Shown: positions 23,923 through 34,030, counted from the first letter of the stretch. The stretch: DNA of 64,000 nucleotides from Sphingomonas sp. (GCF_030145815.1 NZ_JAIXHL010000019.1:40517-104516); one strand, 5' to 3'. Translations and numbers: made by a program. Notes: a model not told the origin generated them from the letters alone.

Positions 23923-26900
23923 TGGTCGTCTCCTTGCAGGTTGCGGGTTGAAGCGGGCGTCGCGCCGGGCCGGCGCATCAGGAGGTAGGCGGCGGGGATC
24001 ACGAACATCGACAGGAGCGGCGCCGTGAGCATGCCGCCGATCATCGGCGCGGCGATCCGGCTCATGACCTCGGAGCCCGCGCCCGAGCCGACCAGGATCG
24101 GCAACAGGCCGGCGATGATCACCGCGACCGTCATCGCCTTGGGCCGGACGCGCAGCAGCGCGCCTTCGCGAACCGCGTGCTGGACCTCGTCGGCGGCGGG
24201 TTCGGGCCCGCGCGCCTCGAGCGCATGCTTGAGATAGATGAGCATCACCACGCCGAACTCGGCGGCGACCCCGGCCAGGGCGATGAACCCGACCCCGGTT
24301 GCGACCGACTGGTGATAGCCGAGCAGGTAGAGCAGCCAGAAGCCTCCCGTCATCGCGAACGGCAAGGTGCCCATGATCAGCGCCGCTTCGCCGACGCGCC
24401 GGAAGATCAGGAACAGCAGCAGGAAGATGATCGCCAGCGTGGCAGGCACCACCAGCATCAGCCGGTCGAGCGCGCGCTGCAGATATTCGAACTGTCCCGA
24501 ATAGGCGATCGACACGCCCGGCGAGAGCTTGACCTGCCGCGCCACCGCCGCTTGCAGGTCGGACACCACCGAAGCGAGGTCGCGCCCGCGCACATCGACA
24601 TAGACCCAGGTCGAGGGCCGCCCATTCTCGGTCTTGAGCATCGGCGGCCCGTCGGCGATCGCGACCTTGGCGACGGTGCCGAGCGTGATCTGCTGGCCCG
24701 AAGGGGTCAGCACCGGTAGCGCCCGCAAAGCCTCGGGGCTGTCGCGCAGCTCGCGCGGATAGCGCACGCTGATCGGATAGCGTGCCAGCCCCTCGACCGT
24801 CTGGCCGATCGTCTCGCCGCCGATCGCGCCGGCGACGATCGCCTGCACGTCGGCGATGTTGAGCCCGTATCGGGCCGCTGCGGCGCGATCGATGTCGATA
24901 TCGACGTAACGCCCGCCGGTCAGTCGTTCGGCGAGTGCCGAGCCGACGCCGGGGACGGCCTTGGCCACGCCCTCGACGTCGCGCGCGATGCGGTCGATCT
25001 CGGCAAGGTCGCTTCCCGATACCTTGACGCCGATCGGGCTCTTGATGCCGGTCGCGAGCATGTCGATGCGGTTGCGGATCGGGGGCACCCAGATATTGGC
25101 GAGTCCCGGCACCTTCACCGCGCGGTCGAGCTCCTCGACCAGCTTCTCCGGCGTCATGCCCGGCCGCCACTGGTCGCGAGGCTTGAAGCGGATCGTCGTC
25201 TCGAACATCTCGAGCGGTGCCGGGTCGGTCGCGCTCTCGGCACGCCCGGCCTTGCCGAACACGCTCTGCACCTCGGGGACGGTCTTGATCATCCGGTCGG
25301 TCTGCTGGAGCAGCTCGGACGCCTTGGCCGCCGACAGCCCGGGCAGTGCCGAGGGCATGTAGAGCAGGTCGCCCTCGTTCATCGCGGGCAGGAACTCGCC
25401 GCCGAGCCGCGACACCGGCCAGGCGGTGGTCGCGAACACGAGCAGCGCGATCACCAGCACCGTCTTCGGCCGCCGGAGCGTCCAGTCGATCGCGGGGCGG
25501 TACGCGGCGGTGAGCGCACGGTTGATCGGATTGGCCTGCTCGGACGGGATGCGGCCGCGGATCAGCCAGCCCATCAGCACGGGGACCAGCGTCACCGACA
25601 GGATCGCTGCCGCCGCCATGGTATAGGTCTTGGTGAAGGCGAGCGGCGCGAACAGCCGCCCTTCCTGCGCCTGAAGCGTAAACACGGGCACGAACGACAG
25701 CGTGATGATGAGCAGGCTGAAGAACAGTGCCGGCCCGACCTCGATCGCGGCCTGGGTGATCACCCGCCAGCGCTCGGTGCCTTCCAGCCGCTCGCCGGGA
25801 TGATCATGCTCCCAGCGCTCCAGCGCCTTGTGCGCGTTCTCGATCATCACGATCGCCGCGTCGACCATGGCGCCGATCGCGATCGCGATGCCGCCCAGCG
25901 ACATGATATTGGCGTTGACGCCCTGGAAGCGCATCACGACGAAGGCCGCGAGGATGCCGAGCGGCAGGGTCACGATCGCGACCAGCGCCGAGCGGACGTG
26001 CCAGAGGAACAGCGCGCAAACGAGCGCGACGACGATGAACTCCTCGATGAGCTTGTGGGTGAGGTTGTCGATCGACGCGTCGATCAGCTGCGAACGATCA
26101 TAGGTCGGGACGATCGCCACCCCGGCAGGCAGGCTCTTCTTCAGTTCCTCGAGCTTGGTTTGCACGGCTGCGATGGTGGCGCGCGCATCGGCGCCCGAGC
26201 GCAGGATGACGACGCCGCCCGCCACCTCGCCATCGCCATCGAGCTCGGCGATGCCGCGCCGCATTTCGGGACCGACCTGGATAGTAGCGACTTCGCCCAG
26301 CGTCACCGGGACCCCGCCCGCGGCGGTCCTGAGCGGGATCGCGCGGAAATCGTCCAGCGACTTCAGATAGCCCGAGGCGCGGACCATATATTCGGCCTCG
26401 GCCAGCTCGACGACGGCGCCGCCGGCCTCCTGATTGGCGCGCTGGATCGCTTCGACGGCCTGGCTGTGGGTGACGCCGTAGCCGGCGAGCTTCACCGGAT
26501 CGAGCACGACCTGGTACTGCCTGACCATGCCGCCGATGCTCGCGACCTCGGCGACGCCGGGCAGGCTCTTCAGCTCATAGCGCAGGAACCAGTCCTGCAG
26601 GGATCGTAGCTGCGACAGGTCATGGCCGCCGGTGCGGTCGACCAGCGCATATTCATAGACCCAGCCGACCCCCGTCGCATCCGGCCCGATCGCGCTCTTC
26701 GCCGCCTCGGGCATCCGGCCCTGCACCTGGTTGAGATATTCAAGGACACGGCTGCGCGCCCAATAGAGATCGGTGCCGTCGGCGAAGATCACGTAGACGA
26801 AGCTGTCGCCGAAGAAGCTGTAGCCGCGCACGGTCTTTGCACCCGGTACCGACAGCATCGTGGTTGCCAGCGGATAGGTGACCTGGTTCTCGACGATCTG

Positions 26901-27074
26901 CGGCGCCTGGCCCGGATAGCTGGTGCGGATGATCACCTGGGTGTCGGACAGGTCGGGCAGTGCGTCGATCGGCGTCACCCGCACCGCCCAGAGTCCGGCG
27001 GCGACCAGTGCCAGCGCACCCAGCACGACGAACAGCTTGTTCGCGACCGACCATAGGATGATGCGCGCGATCAT
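23919..27074 (-). CDS. cusA: CusA-type Cu(I)/Ag(I) RND efflux pump (HME4-like)
   Basis: A 1051-residue RND transporter. It starts [31 protein letters not shown] and has the periplasmic pattern [25 protein letters not shown] typical of CusA/SilA. The helix-4 motif [16 protein letters not shown] is the HME4 signature of monovalent copper/silver pumps, in contrast to the CzcA at 8765. Methionine residues in the porter region suit Cu(I) relay. The ATG was chosen at the overlap with the cusB stop (ATGA); the upstream frame is basic and unlike the family. It uses proton motive force to expel Cu(I)/Ag(I) with CusB and CusC. Confidence 0.94.
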   Translation of the reverse strand: MIARIILWSVANKLFVVLGALALVAAGLWAVRVTPIDALPDLSDTQVIIRTSYPGQAPQIVENQVTYPLATTMLSVPGAKTVRGYSFFGDSFVYVIFADGTDLYWARSRVLEYLNQVQGRMPEAAKSAIGPDATGVGWVYEYALVDRTGGHDLSQLRSLQDWFLRYELKSLPGVAEVASIGGMVRQYQVVLDPVKLAGYGVTHSQAVEAIQRANQEAGGAVVELAEAEYMVRASGYLKSLDDFRAIPLRTAAGGVPVTLGEVATIQVGPEMRRGIAELDGDGEVAGGVVILRSGADARATIAAVQTKLEELKKSLPAGVAIVPTYDRSQLIDASIDNLTHKLIEEFIVVALVCALFLWHVRSALVAIVTLPLGILAAFVVMRFQGVNANIMSLGGIAIAIGAMVDAAIVMIENAHKALERWEHDHPGERLEGTERWRVITQAAIEVGPALFFSLLIITLSFVPVFTLQAQEGRLFAPLAFTKTYTMAAAAILSVTLVPVLMGWLIRGRIPSEQANPINRALTAAYRPAIDWTLRRPKTVLVIALLVFATTAWPVSRLGGEFLPAMNEGDLLYMPSALPGLSAAKASELLQQTDRMIKTVPEVQSVFGKAGRAESATDPAPLEMFETTIRFKPRDQWRPGMTPEKLVEELDRAVKVPGLANIWVPPIRNRIDMLATGIKSPIGVKVSGSDLAEIDRIARDVEGVAKAVPGVGSALAERLTGGRYVDIDIDRAAAARYGLNIADVQAIVAGAIGGETIGQTVEGLARYPISVRYPRELRDSPEALRALPVLTPSGQQITLGTVAKVAIADGPPMLKTENGRPSTWVYVDVRGRDLASVVSDLQAAVARQVKLSPGVSIAYSGQFEYLQRALDRLMLVVPATLAIIFLLLFLIFRRVGEAALIMGTLPFAMTGGFWLLYLLGYHQSVATGVGFIALAGVAAEFGVVMLIYLKHALEARGPEPAADEVQHAVREGALLRVRPKAMTVAVIIAGLLPILVGSGAGSEVMSRIAAPMIGGMLTAPLLSMFVIPAAYLLMRRPGATPASTRNLQGDDQ

Positions 27075-28549
27075 TGCCCTGCCTCGCGCGTCATGCGGCG
27101 CAATGTCGGCCCTTCGGGCGGCTGGTCGAAGCCGAACCGCACCCGGTCGCCGACCTTGAACCCGCGCGCGAGCGCGGGCGAGCCGAGCCGGAACGTCATC
27201 GTCATCGCCGGCCATCTGAGCGCCGGTACAGGGCCATGATCGAGCGTCACGCCGCTGGCGTCGATCTTTCCGATCCTGCCGACCGCTTCATACAGCGCGG
27301 GCTGCGCGGCGGGTGGCCGAGCGGAACCCCCGATCGGCCGCGCGGGCACGCTCGACAGGCTCGCTTCGGAATCGAGCAGGAACTGGCCCGATGCGACAAT
27401 CTTCTCGCCGTCGGAGAGACCCGCGAGGATCTCGGTCTTGCCGCCAGCTTCGCTGCCGGCCTGGACCTCGGCCGGCTGATAGCGGCCCCCCGCAAGTGCC
27501 AGCATGACGAGCGTGCGCTTGCCGGTACGGATCACCGCTTCGGATGGCACGAGCAGCGCGGAGCGGCTCGCGCCTCCAAAGTCCACGCTCGCGAACATAC
27601 CCGGGCGCAAGCGTCCGCCGCGATTGGGCAACTCGATCCGTACCGTCAGCGTGCGGCTCTCGGCCTGGATGTCAGGCAGGATCGCGGCGACGCGGCCGGT
27701 GAACCGCTCGCCCGGCCAGGCGGAGAGCGTCGCCGTCGCGCTTTGGCCGGGGCGGAGCTGCCCCGCCAGCGCTTCGGGAACCGCGGCGTTGAGCCACACC
27801 GTTGCGAGTCCATTGACTTCGGCAAGGGTTTGTCCGGCGGTAACGGTCATGCCCTGGCGCACGCCGAGCGTCTTGATCGTGCCGCCGGCCGGTGTCGCGA
27901 TCGTGATCACATTGTGCGGCCGGCCGCCGCGCTCGACCGCGGCGATCGTGCCGGGCGGCATGCCGAGCAGCGCGAGCCGCTGGCGCGCCGCCTGTGCCAG
28001 CGCCGGATTGCCGGTTCGGCGCACCGCAAGATACTCGGCCTGGGCGCCCGCCCATTCGGGAATGAGCAGGTCGGCAAGCGGCGCCCCCGCGCCGATCACA
28101 TCGCCCGGCGCCCGGGCATAGACGCGTTGCACAAATCCGGCGGCGCGCGCCTGGACGATCGCCACGTCGCGCTGGTTGAAATCGATCGTGCCGGTGGCGG
28201 TGAGGCCGCTCGCCAATGCGCCGCGTTCGGCGGTGGCGACACGAAGCCCCAGGCTTTGCACCCGCGCCGGATCGATGGCCATGCCAGGCGCGCCCTGCGC
28301 GCCCTCATCGGCGTATTTGGGCACGAGCTGCATATCCATGAACGGCGACTTGCCCGGCTTGTCGAAATGCTGGCTCGGCACCATCGGGTCGTACCAGTAG
28401 AGGATCTTGCGGCCGTCCTGGCCGGCCTGTTGCGGCGGCGCATCGGTCCGGCCGAACTGGGCGATGCCGTAGCCGGCGGCGCCCGCGGCAAGCGCAAGAA
28501 CGGCACCGGCAAGCCCGAGCCGGGCGCGGTGTGAAAGCTGGATGGTCAT
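27071..28549 (-). CDS. cusB: CusB-type periplasmic adaptor with fused C-terminal CusF domain
   Basis: A 492-residue membrane-fusion protein. After a leader comes a heavy-metal-binding segment with [31 protein letters not shown] (YxDPM and MDM patterns). Barrel-sandwich and beta-barrel domains follow. At about residues 415-490 a complete CusF-like domain appears ([20 protein letters not shown]). The fused domain repeats the metal site of the free lipoprotein encoded two genes downstream. The gene overlaps cusA and cusC by four bases each. It links CusA to CusC and receives Cu(I). Confidence 0.93.
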   Translation of the reverse strand: MTIQLSHRARLGLAGAVLALAAGAAGYGIAQFGRTDAPPQQAGQDGRKILYWYDPMVPSQHFDKPGKSPFMDMQLVPKYADEGAQGAPGMAIDPARVQSLGLRVATAERGALASGLTATGTIDFNQRDVAIVQARAAGFVQRVYARAPGDVIGAGAPLADLLIPEWAGAQAEYLAVRRTGNPALAQAARQRLALLGMPPGTIAAVERGGRPHNVITIATPAGGTIKTLGVRQGMTVTAGQTLAEVNGLATVWLNAAVPEALAGQLRPGQSATATLSAWPGERFTGRVAAILPDIQAESRTLTVRIELPNRGGRLRPGMFASVDFGGASRSALLVPSEAVIRTGKRTLVMLALAGGRYQPAEVQAGSEAGGKTEILAGLSDGEKIVASGQFLLDSEASLSSVPARPIGGSARPPAAQPALYEAVGRIGKIDASGVTLDHGPVPALRWPAMTMTFRLGSPALARGFKVGDRVRFGFDQPPEGPTLRRMTREAGQ

Positions 28550-29772
28550 TGGTCACCCCCATAGGTCAGCACCAGCCGCGCGGCGTCGCGCGCGACGGTG
28601 GCTTCGCGGTCGAGCATCTGGAGCGCGGCACCGGCGAACATTGTCTGGGCCTGGATCAGGTCGAGCAGGGTCGCACGGCCGGCGGAATAGCTCACCGTCT
28701 CGAGATCGGCCCGCTGGCGGGCAAGCGGGAGCAGCGTGTCCTTCGCGCGCATCCATTGCCCATGGTGCATGACATGGTCGGCAAGGCCCGCTTCGAGCTC
28801 GGCGCGCAGGGCGCGCCGGACATCCTCACGCTGCGCCAGGACGGCCCCTTCGCTGGCGACCGCGGCGTCGATCCTGGGATCCTGACGCTTCCGGGTAAAC
28901 AGCGGAAGGCTCATGGTCGCGCCCAACGAGACCATGTCGCCATAGCCACTGCCGCGCTTCTGATAGGCAAGCTCGAACCCCCAATCGGGACGCTTCTCGG
29001 CGCGTGCCAGCGAGACATCGGCCTCGGCGGCACGCACGCGCGCGATCACGGCTGCGAGATCGGGATGCCGGTCGATCGTGGCGCGCAGCGCCTCCGGCTC
29101 GATCGCGAAATTCGGGATCGCGCCCTCGATCTCAGGGCTGGGGTCGCCGGTCCAGCGCGACAGGATCGCGCGCGCGCGCGCCACTTCGGCGGCGACCTCG
29201 CTGCGCCGGTCCTCGAGCGCGGCGATCGCCTGGCGAATTTCGAGGGTCTGGGCCGGGCGCGCCGAGCCCGACGCGACGCTCGACGCTGCCGGCGCCACAT
29301 ATTGCGCGAGCTCGGCGAGCGCTTGGTCGAGCGCACCGAGCCGCCGTTGCGCATAGGCAAGGTCGATCCAGGCAAGCGCGGTCGCCACCCGCACCCGGCG
29401 CAACTCGGCCCCGGCATCGGCTTCGGCGACGCCGATATCCGCATCGGCCTTGCCGCTGCGCGCATGGCGCTTGGCGAGGTTCGGTACGTCCTGGCTGATA
29501 CCGAGCCGTGCCATCGTCATCTCGTCACGACCAAAGCGAAAGGCGGGCGGCCCCGAGATCGGAACATTGTCGAGCCCGGCGCCGAGGCGGGGATCGGGCA
29601 GTTGGCCGGCGGCGGTCGCGGAGGAACGCCGCGCCTCGACGTCGAACGACCGCGCCTTGAGCGACGGCGCCTGCGCGGCCGCGACGGCCAGCGCGTCGTC
29701 AAAGGTCAGCGGGTCAGCGACGGCCGCGGTGGGAAGCGTCGCGAGCAGCGACGCCAGCAAGAAGGTGCGCAT
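28546..29772 (-). CDS. cusC: CusC-like outer membrane channel (TolC family)
   Basis: A 408-residue protein with a signal peptide (MRTFLLASLLATLPTAAVA). Two OEP repeats can be traced: LTFDDALAVAAAQAPSL, QLPDPRLGAGLDNVP and ISQDVPNLAKRHAR, then ATMSLPLFTRKRQDPRI and LLDLIQAQTMFAGA. It is shorter than CzcC and without a lipobox. It is the first RND gene of the leftward copper operon and overlaps cusB by ATGA. It provides the outer-membrane duct. Confidence 0.9.
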   Translation of the reverse strand: MRTFLLASLLATLPTAAVADPLTFDDALAVAAAQAPSLKARSFDVEARRSSATAAGQLPDPRLGAGLDNVPISGPPAFRFGRDEMTMARLGISQDVPNLAKRHARSGKADADIGVAEADAGAELRRVRVATALAWIDLAYAQRRLGALDQALAELAQYVAPAASSVASGSARPAQTLEIRQAIAALEDRRSEVAAEVARARAILSRWTGDPSPEIEGAIPNFAIEPEALRATIDRHPDLAAVIARVRAAEADVSLARAEKRPDWGFELAYQKRGSGYGDMVSLGATMSLPLFTRKRQDPRIDAAVASEGAVLAQREDVRRALRAELEAGLADHVMHHGQWMRAKDTLLPLARQRADLETVSYSAGRATLLDLIQAQTMFAGAALQMLDREATVARDAARLVLTYGGDQ

Positions 29773-29797
29773 GGCGATCTCCTGACATGGAAGCCTG

Positions 29798-29833
29798 CGA
29801 TGCCGGCGGGGCGCTGCCGCCCCGCCGGCATCG
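29798..29833 (-). other. 16-bp perfect stem with CTGC loop before cusC
   Basis: The arms begin CGATGCCGGCGGGGCG and pair without mismatch across a four-base loop, between the small secreted protein gene and cusC. No U-tract follows. It may be an attenuator or a processing/stability element that sets the ratio of the small protein to the pump. Confidence 0.45.
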
Positions 29834-29836
29834 GAC

Positions 29837-30094
29837 TCAGCTAGGCTCGCCGCGCGAGGGCGCCATGCAGCCGGTCGCGTGCGTCGCCATCATCGCGCAG
29901 TCGCACGATGCCGCCGGTGTGGCGTCGGCCACCCAGACACGGCGCGGCGGCGCAATCGGCGCGCGCGGCCCGAACTGGGGCTGGGGGCGCCATTCGTAAT
30001 GACCGGAGGCGGCAGGCGGGTTCGCGGCCTGGGCGGCGGCGGGCAGGATCGTGGCCGCGGCGAGTGTCGCAGCGAGACAGGCAAATCGAGTCAT
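29837..30094 (-). CDS. Small secreted Cys/Met-containing protein upstream of cus
   Basis: An 85-residue protein with a signal peptide (RFACLAATLAAATILPAAAQA), a proline/arginine-rich middle (HYEWRPQPQFGPRAPIAPPRR) and a C-terminal cluster CDCAMMATHATGCM. The Cys, Met and His residues suit Cu(I) or Ag(I) binding in the periplasm. It lies 64 bases upstream of cusC in the same direction. No family is recognised; the metal role is inferred from composition and neighbours. Confidence 0.6.
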   Translation of the reverse strand: MTRFACLAATLAAATILPAAAQAANPPAASGHYEWRPQPQFGPRAPIAPPRRVWVADATPAASCDCAMMATHATGCMAPSRGEPS

Positions 30095-30190
30095 CGGTGT
30101 TGTCCTTGAACTGAATTTCGGAGTGGCACGGCGCGGTGCGCGAAGGATCGAAACGATCCATTCAGGCGCGACGCGACGCGGGTCTCGAAG

Positions 30191-30586
30191 TCAGATCAGG
30201 ACTGTGGGCGGCTCGGGTTCGGGGCCGTAGGACCGCCCGGCAAGCGGCGCGATATAGGTCGGCAGGAACGGGATCGGCATGGCCGGCGAGAGGGTGGCAG
30301 GCGCCGGGCCGTCGCCAAGCAGGACGGGGATGGTGCAGCCCATCTGTGCGATACAGGCGAGCGTCAGCCCCTTGCACGGCTGCGGTCCCTTTTCGGGGGG
30401 CTGCGGCTGGGCCGGTGTCATCATCTCGGCGCAGTCCATGCCAGCCATGGCATGGTCGGCCATCGCCATTGGCTGTTCGACCGCGGCCGGTTTTGCCAGC
30501 CCCAAACCGTAGGCGAACGCCGCCTGCGCACCGAACATGCCGGTCAGGGCTCCCGCGAGGAGTAGCAAGGCGAGCAAGCGTTTCAC
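30191..30586 (-). CDS. Small exported protein with Met/Cys motifs (copper-operon leader)
   Basis: A 131-residue protein starting at GTG (VKRLLALLLLAGALTGMFGAQAAFA), with AGGA nine bases upstream. A signal peptide or single span is followed by MAMADHAMAGMDCAEMM and then CKGLTLACIAQMGC. The tail is proline-rich (GPEPEPPTVL). The Met-x-Met and DHAMAGMDC stretches resemble copper-binding sites. It is the first gene of the leftward copper cluster, divergent from a small secreted protein gene. Function not known; similar leaders precede copper genes in other sphingomonads. Confidence 0.55.
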   Translation of the reverse strand: MKRLLALLLLAGALTGMFGAQAAFAYGLGLAKPAAVEQPMAMADHAMAGMDCAEMMTPAQPQPPEKGPQPCKGLTLACIAQMGCTIPVLLGDGPAPATLSPAMPIPFLPTYIAPLAGRSYGPEPEPPTVLI

Positions 30587-30725
30587 GCGATCAGATCCTA
30601 GTCGATCTCCGAGGCAGCGACAATCGGTATGACGACGGCCGCCCGGATTGTCCGATCCTCGACCGGTCGGGGAGCGCTTAGGCCCTTCGATCCCGACGCC
30701 ATTTCGGCAATTGCAAATTCCATAT

Positions 30726-30741
30726 TTCCACAATAGTGGAA
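30726..30741. promoter_or_regulatory. Dyad TTCCAC-N4-GTGGAA in a divergent promoter region
   Basis: A perfect 6-bp inverted repeat lies between the leftward copper leader gene and the rightward gene at 30789, in a locally AT-richer stretch. A copper-sensing repressor or response regulator could bind it. Chance is not excluded. Confidence 0.35.
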
Positions 30742-30788
30742 CTACAGAATCGATTCGCGTAAAGCTTCTTCACGCACGGGAGGATTGG

Positions 30789-31154
30789 ATGACAGGGTTG
30801 ATCGCGTCGACCGCATTCCTGCTGCTCGTCGCAGCGCCTGCACAATGGGAACCACCCGAGGAAGTGCTGCAAGTACGTATCAACGGCAAAGGCGATTGGG
30901 CGGTGCGTTGTGCGTTTCAGGACAGCAGGGGCAAGGCTGTGATCAAGGAAGCACGGCCGGGCACCGACAGGCTGCATCTGAACCGGCCCGCTAGCGGCAC
31001 CTGCACCTATCGGGCAGCGCCTGACAGACCGATGACGATCCGCCTCAAAAGCGCGTTGTATCGGTGCTCCCTGCCCGGTCCCGAACCCAAGACCTGCCAG
31101 CAAACCTTCCCGGCAGGCACGTGGGGTCAATTTCAAATCCAGAGCCGGGACTGA
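30789..31154 (+). CDS. Hypothetical secreted protein
   Basis: A 121-residue protein with a short leader (MTGLIASTAFLLLVAAPAQW) and a GGGAGGA site. The mature part has four spaced cysteines (VRCAFQD, GTCTYRA, YRCSLPG, KTCQQTF), which could form two disulfides in the periplasm. No family is recognised. It stands between the copper and arsenic clusters, 70 bases before arsR, in the same direction as the ars genes. Confidence 0.6.
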   Translation: MTGLIASTAFLLLVAAPAQWEPPEEVLQVRINGKGDWAVRCAFQDSRGKAVIKEARPGTDRLHLNRPASGTCTYRAAPDRPMTIRLKSALYRCSLPGPEPKTCQQTFPAGTWGQFQIQSRD

Positions 31155-31191
31155 TCGCATGGTGGTGGCGGCGAACGGCGCGACGGAGATT

Positions 31192-31205
31192 TGTCGGATT
31201 CGACA
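31192..31205. promoter_or_regulatory. Dyad TGTCG-N4-CGACA upstream of arsR
   Basis: A perfect 5-bp inverted repeat lies 20 bases before the arsR ATG, where an autoregulatory ArsR operator is expected. The arms are short, so this is only a candidate. Confidence 0.3.
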
Positions 31206-31224
31206 TTTCCGCTACAGGCGAAAC

Positions 31225-31578
31225 ATGGAACTGAAAAATGCCGTCGCCGCCCTGTCCGCGCTCGCCCATGAGGCGCGCCTCGCTGTCTTTCGCATGCTCG
31301 TTCAGGCAGGTCCCGAAGGGCTCGCCGCTGGCGAGATCGCGCGGCGGCTCGACGTGCCGCCGAACACGCTTTCGTCCAATCTCAACATCCTGTCGCACGC
31401 GGACCTGATCGAGAGCAGGCGCGATGGCCGTTCGATCATCTACACCGCGCGCTACGCCAACATGACCGAGCTGCTCGAGTTCCTGATGCAGGACTGTTGC
31501 GATGGTTCGCCTGAGATTTGCGCGCCACTCGCCAGCGTTGCGATCAGCAGCCGCTGCATTCCCGAAGGTCAAGCATGA
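31225..31578 (+). CDS. arsR: ArsR, arsenic-responsive repressor
   Basis: A 117-residue winged-helix repressor of the ArsR/SmtB family: SALAHEARLAVFRMLVQAGPEGLAAGEIA, then RLDVPPNTLSSNLNILSHADLIESRRDGRSIIYTA. The As(III) site appears to be C-terminal: C91, C92 and C99 (QDCCDGSPEIC). This resembles the AfArsR type with clustered C-terminal cysteines rather than the E. coli type. It is the first gene of a six-gene ars operon and overlaps the next gene by ATGA. As(III) should release it from the operon promoter. Confidence 0.9.
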   Translation: MELKNAVAALSALAHEARLAVFRMLVQAGPEGLAAGEIARRLDVPPNTLSSNLNILSHADLIESRRDGRSIIYTARYANMTELLEFLMQDCCDGSPEICAPLASVAISSRCIPEGQA

Positions 31579-32096
31579 GCGGGCGCATCTACAATGTCCT
31601 GTTCCTGTGCACCGGCAATTCGGCGCGCTCGGTTTTAGCCGAAAGCGCCCTGAATAAGCTCGGGGCTGGACGCTTCCGGGGCTTTTCGGCCGGCAGCCAT
31701 CCCAAGGGCGAGGTTCATCCTGCCGCTCTCGAATTGCTGCAATCGATCGATTATCCGGTCGAGGGATTACGCTCGAAGAGCTGGGACGAATTCGCCGGGC
31801 CCGGCGCGCCCGAGATCGATTTCATCTTCACCGTCTGCGACAATGCCGCAGGTGAAATCTGCCCGGTCTGGCCGGGGCATCCGATCACCGCGCATTGGGG
31901 AATCGACGATCCGGCGCTTGTCGAGGGCGATGGCCAGCGCGACGCGTTCAGGCAGGCACTCTATTATCTTTCCAACCGCATCTCGCTGTTCCTCGCGCTG
32001 CCGCACGAAAGCCATGACCGCATGGCGCTAACCGGAAAACTCCGCGCGATCGGGCGCGGCGAAGGCGCAACCAAGGCGAGTAGACATGGCGACTGA
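31575..32096 (+). CDS. arsC: Low-molecular-weight-phosphatase-type arsenate reductase
   Basis: A 173-residue protein. The P-loop is CTGNSARS at C12, the CX5R signature of the LMW tyrosine phosphatase fold. WGIDDPALVEG provides the conserved aspartate and FTVCDNA a further cysteine. Members reduce arsenate to arsenite with thioredoxin or mycothiol-type systems. It overlaps arsR and the second, unrelated arsC. The tail (GRGEGATKASRHGD) is longer than usual. Confidence 0.88.
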   Translation: MSGRIYNVLFLCTGNSARSVLAESALNKLGAGRFRGFSAGSHPKGEVHPAALELLQSIDYPVEGLRSKSWDEFAGPGAPEIDFIFTVCDNAAGEICPVWPGHPITAHWGIDDPALVEGDGQRDAFRQALYYLSNRISLFLALPHESHDRMALTGKLRAIGRGEGATKASRHGD

Positions 32097-32517
32097 CATC
32101 ATCATCTATCACAATCCCGAATGCGGGACGTCGCGCAACACGCTGGCGATGATCCGCAATGCCGGCATCGAGCCGCATGTGATCAAATATCTGAAGACCC
32201 CGCCCGCGCGCGCCTTGCTCGAGCAGTTGATCGATCGGGCCGGGCTGACGCCGCGCGCGCTGCTGCGCGAGAAAGGCACGCCCTATGCCGAGCTGGGCCT
32301 GGGTGACGGGGCGCTGTCGGACGAAATCCTTGTCGATGCGATGATGGCGCATCCGATCCTGATCAACCGCCCGCTCGTGGTGAGCCCGCTCGGGGTCCGG
32401 CTGTGCCGCCCCTCCGAGGCAGTGCTCGACATTCTGCCGGCGCCGCAGCAGGGCGCCTTCGCCAAGGAAGATGGTGAGCGGGTCGTCGACGAAGCCGGCA
32501 ATCGGATCCCGGCATGA
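32086..32517 (+). CDS. arsC: Glutaredoxin-dependent arsenate reductase ArsC
   Basis: A 143-residue ArsC of the thioredoxin fold. The active cysteine is C13 in HNPECGTSRNTL, with arginines in the later LREKGTPYAELGL and INRPLVVSPLGVRLCRP motifs, as in plasmid R773 ArsC. It is a different fold from the LMW-type reductase just upstream, so the operon encodes two routes from arsenate to arsenite. Overlaps of 11 and 4 bases join it to its neighbours. Confidence 0.93.
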   Translation: MATDIIIYHNPECGTSRNTLAMIRNAGIEPHVIKYLKTPPARALLEQLIDRAGLTPRALLREKGTPYAELGLGDGALSDEILVDAMMAHPILINRPLVVSPLGVRLCRPSEAVLDILPAPQQGAFAKEDGERVVDEAGNRIPA

Positions 32518-33596
32518 GTAGCGGCATTGTGGCGGACGCGCCGGCCGCAGCACCGGCGCGCGCCGGCATCGGCTTCTTCGAGCGCTGGCTGACACTTTGG
32601 GTTGCGCTCTGCATCGTTGCAGGAATCGCGCTCGGCGCATGGGTGCCGGGTGTGTTCGCGCGGATCGCGGCGGCCGAGGTCGCACGGGTCAACCTCGTCG
32701 TCGCAGTGCTGATCTGGCTGATGATCGTACCGATGCTGCTCAAGATCGACTTCGGTGCGTTGGGTTCGGTGAAACAGCATTGGAAGGGCGTCGGCGTCAC
32801 CCTGTTCATCAACTGGGCGGTCAAACCCTTCTCCATGGCACTGCTCGGCGCTGTCTTCATCGGCTGGCTGTTCGCGCCGCTGCTGCCGGGTAGCCCGTCC
32901 GACTATATCGCAGGCCTGATCCTGCTCGCCGCCGCGCCGTGCACCGCAATGGTGTTTGTCTGGTCGAATCTGTGCGACGGCGAGCCCAATTATACGCTGA
33001 GCCAGGTCGCGCTCAACGATCTCATCATGGTGTTCGCCTTCGCGCCGCTGGTCGGACTGCTGCTCGGCGTCGCCTCGATCACGGTACCCTGGGACACATT
33101 GTTGCTCTCGGTCGTACTCTACATCGTCCTGCCGGTGATCGCGGCGCAGTTGCTGCGCCGGGCCTTGCTGACAAGCGGCGGCCAGCCTGCGCTCGACAAG
33201 CTGCTCAGGGCGCTGGGGCCCATCTCGCTCTCGGCCCTGCTCGCGACGCTGGTGCTGCTGTTCGGCTTTCAGGGCGAGCAGATCCTGTCGAGGCCGCTGG
33301 TGATCGTGCTGCTCGCGGTACCGATCATCATCCAGGTCTATTTCAATGCCGGGCTCGCCTATTGGCTGAGCAAGAAGCTCGGAGTCGCCTGGTGCGTCGC
33401 TGCGCCAGCGGCATTGATCGGCGCCTCCAACTTCTTCGAGCTGGCGGTGGCTGCGGCGATTTCGCTGTTCGGACTCAACTCGGGCGCGGCGCTCGCGACC
33501 GTGGTTGGGGTGCTCGTCGAAGTGCCGGTCATGCTTTCGGTCGTCGGCATCGTGAAGCGCACGCGCGGGTGGTATGAGGCGGGCGCCGCGGCATGA
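32514..33596 (+). CDS. acr3: Acr3 arsenite efflux transporter
   Basis: A 360-residue membrane protein with ten predicted spans. The conserved cysteine is C143 in AAPCTAMVFVWS, the arsenite-site residue of Acr3, and the later ASNFFELAVAAAISLFG motif has the conserved glutamate. The length and NYTLSQVALND stretch fit the Acr3 family rather than ArsB. It expels As(III) made by the two reductases. It overlaps both neighbours by ATGA. Confidence 0.94.
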   Translation: MSSGIVADAPAAAPARAGIGFFERWLTLWVALCIVAGIALGAWVPGVFARIAAAEVARVNLVVAVLIWLMIVPMLLKIDFGALGSVKQHWKGVGVTLFINWAVKPFSMALLGAVFIGWLFAPLLPGSPSDYIAGLILLAAAPCTAMVFVWSNLCDGEPNYTLSQVALNDLIMVFAFAPLVGLLLGVASITVPWDTLLLSVVLYIVLPVIAAQLLRRALLTSGGQPALDKLLRALGPISLSALLATLVLLFGFQGEQILSRPLVIVLLAVPIIIQVYFNAGLAYWLSKKLGVAWCVAAPAALIGASNFFELAVAAAISLFGLNSGAALATVVGVLVEVPVMLSVVGIVKRTRGWYEAGAAA

Positions 33597-34030
33597 CCGA
33601 CCTGGTGTTCTTCGCGGTACCGCGCGGCGGCTACGACATTTTGCGCAGGGCGCTCGAAGAGGCTGAGCTTCCCACAATCGACCTCGAGCAGCCCGGCCGC
33701 CTGTTCTTCGGCCTGTCCGACGCGGCAGGCCCGATCGGCTATGTCGGGCTGGAAGGCGACAGCGCCGACCGGCTACTGCGCTCGCTGGTGGTGCTGCCCA
33801 GCCGCCGCGGCGCAGGGCACGGTACAACGCTCGTCCGCGAGCTCGAGACGATCCTGCCTGGGGAGGTGACGCGCCTCCATTTGCTCACCGACTCGGCCGC
33901 CCCCTTCTTCCGGCGGCTCGGCTTTGCCGATGCCGACCGAGCCGAGGCGCCGCCCGGCATCGCCGCCACTGAACAACTCGCCTCGCTCTGCCCAGCGAGC
34001 GCTTCGTATCTCGTGAAGGACATGCAATGA
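33593..34030 (+). CDS. arsN2: ArsN2-like GNAT acetyltransferase
   Basis: A 145-residue GNAT protein. The acetyl-CoA loop is [22 protein letters not shown], and the C-terminal half has [15 protein letters not shown], a pattern of ArsN2-type proteins in ars operons. It is translationally coupled to acr3 and arsH. Its substrate is not established by sequence; related ArsN proteins act on arsenical compounds. Confidence 0.82.
   Translation: MTDLVFFAVPRGGYDILRRALEEAELPTIDLEQPGRLFFGLSDAAGPIGYVGLEGDSADRLLRSLVVLPSRRGAGHGTTLVRELETILPGEVTRLHLLTDSAAPFFRRLGFADADRAEAPPGIAATEQLASLCPASASYLVKDMQ

Noticed and set aside
27074..28534. Plus-strand frame of 486 codons over cusB
   Set aside because: Antisense to a complete CusB; no domain and biased composition.
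32283..33827. Minus-strand frame of 514 codons over acr3
   Set aside because: Shadow of acr3 and arsN2, with extreme Arg/Gln/Asp content and no ribosome site.
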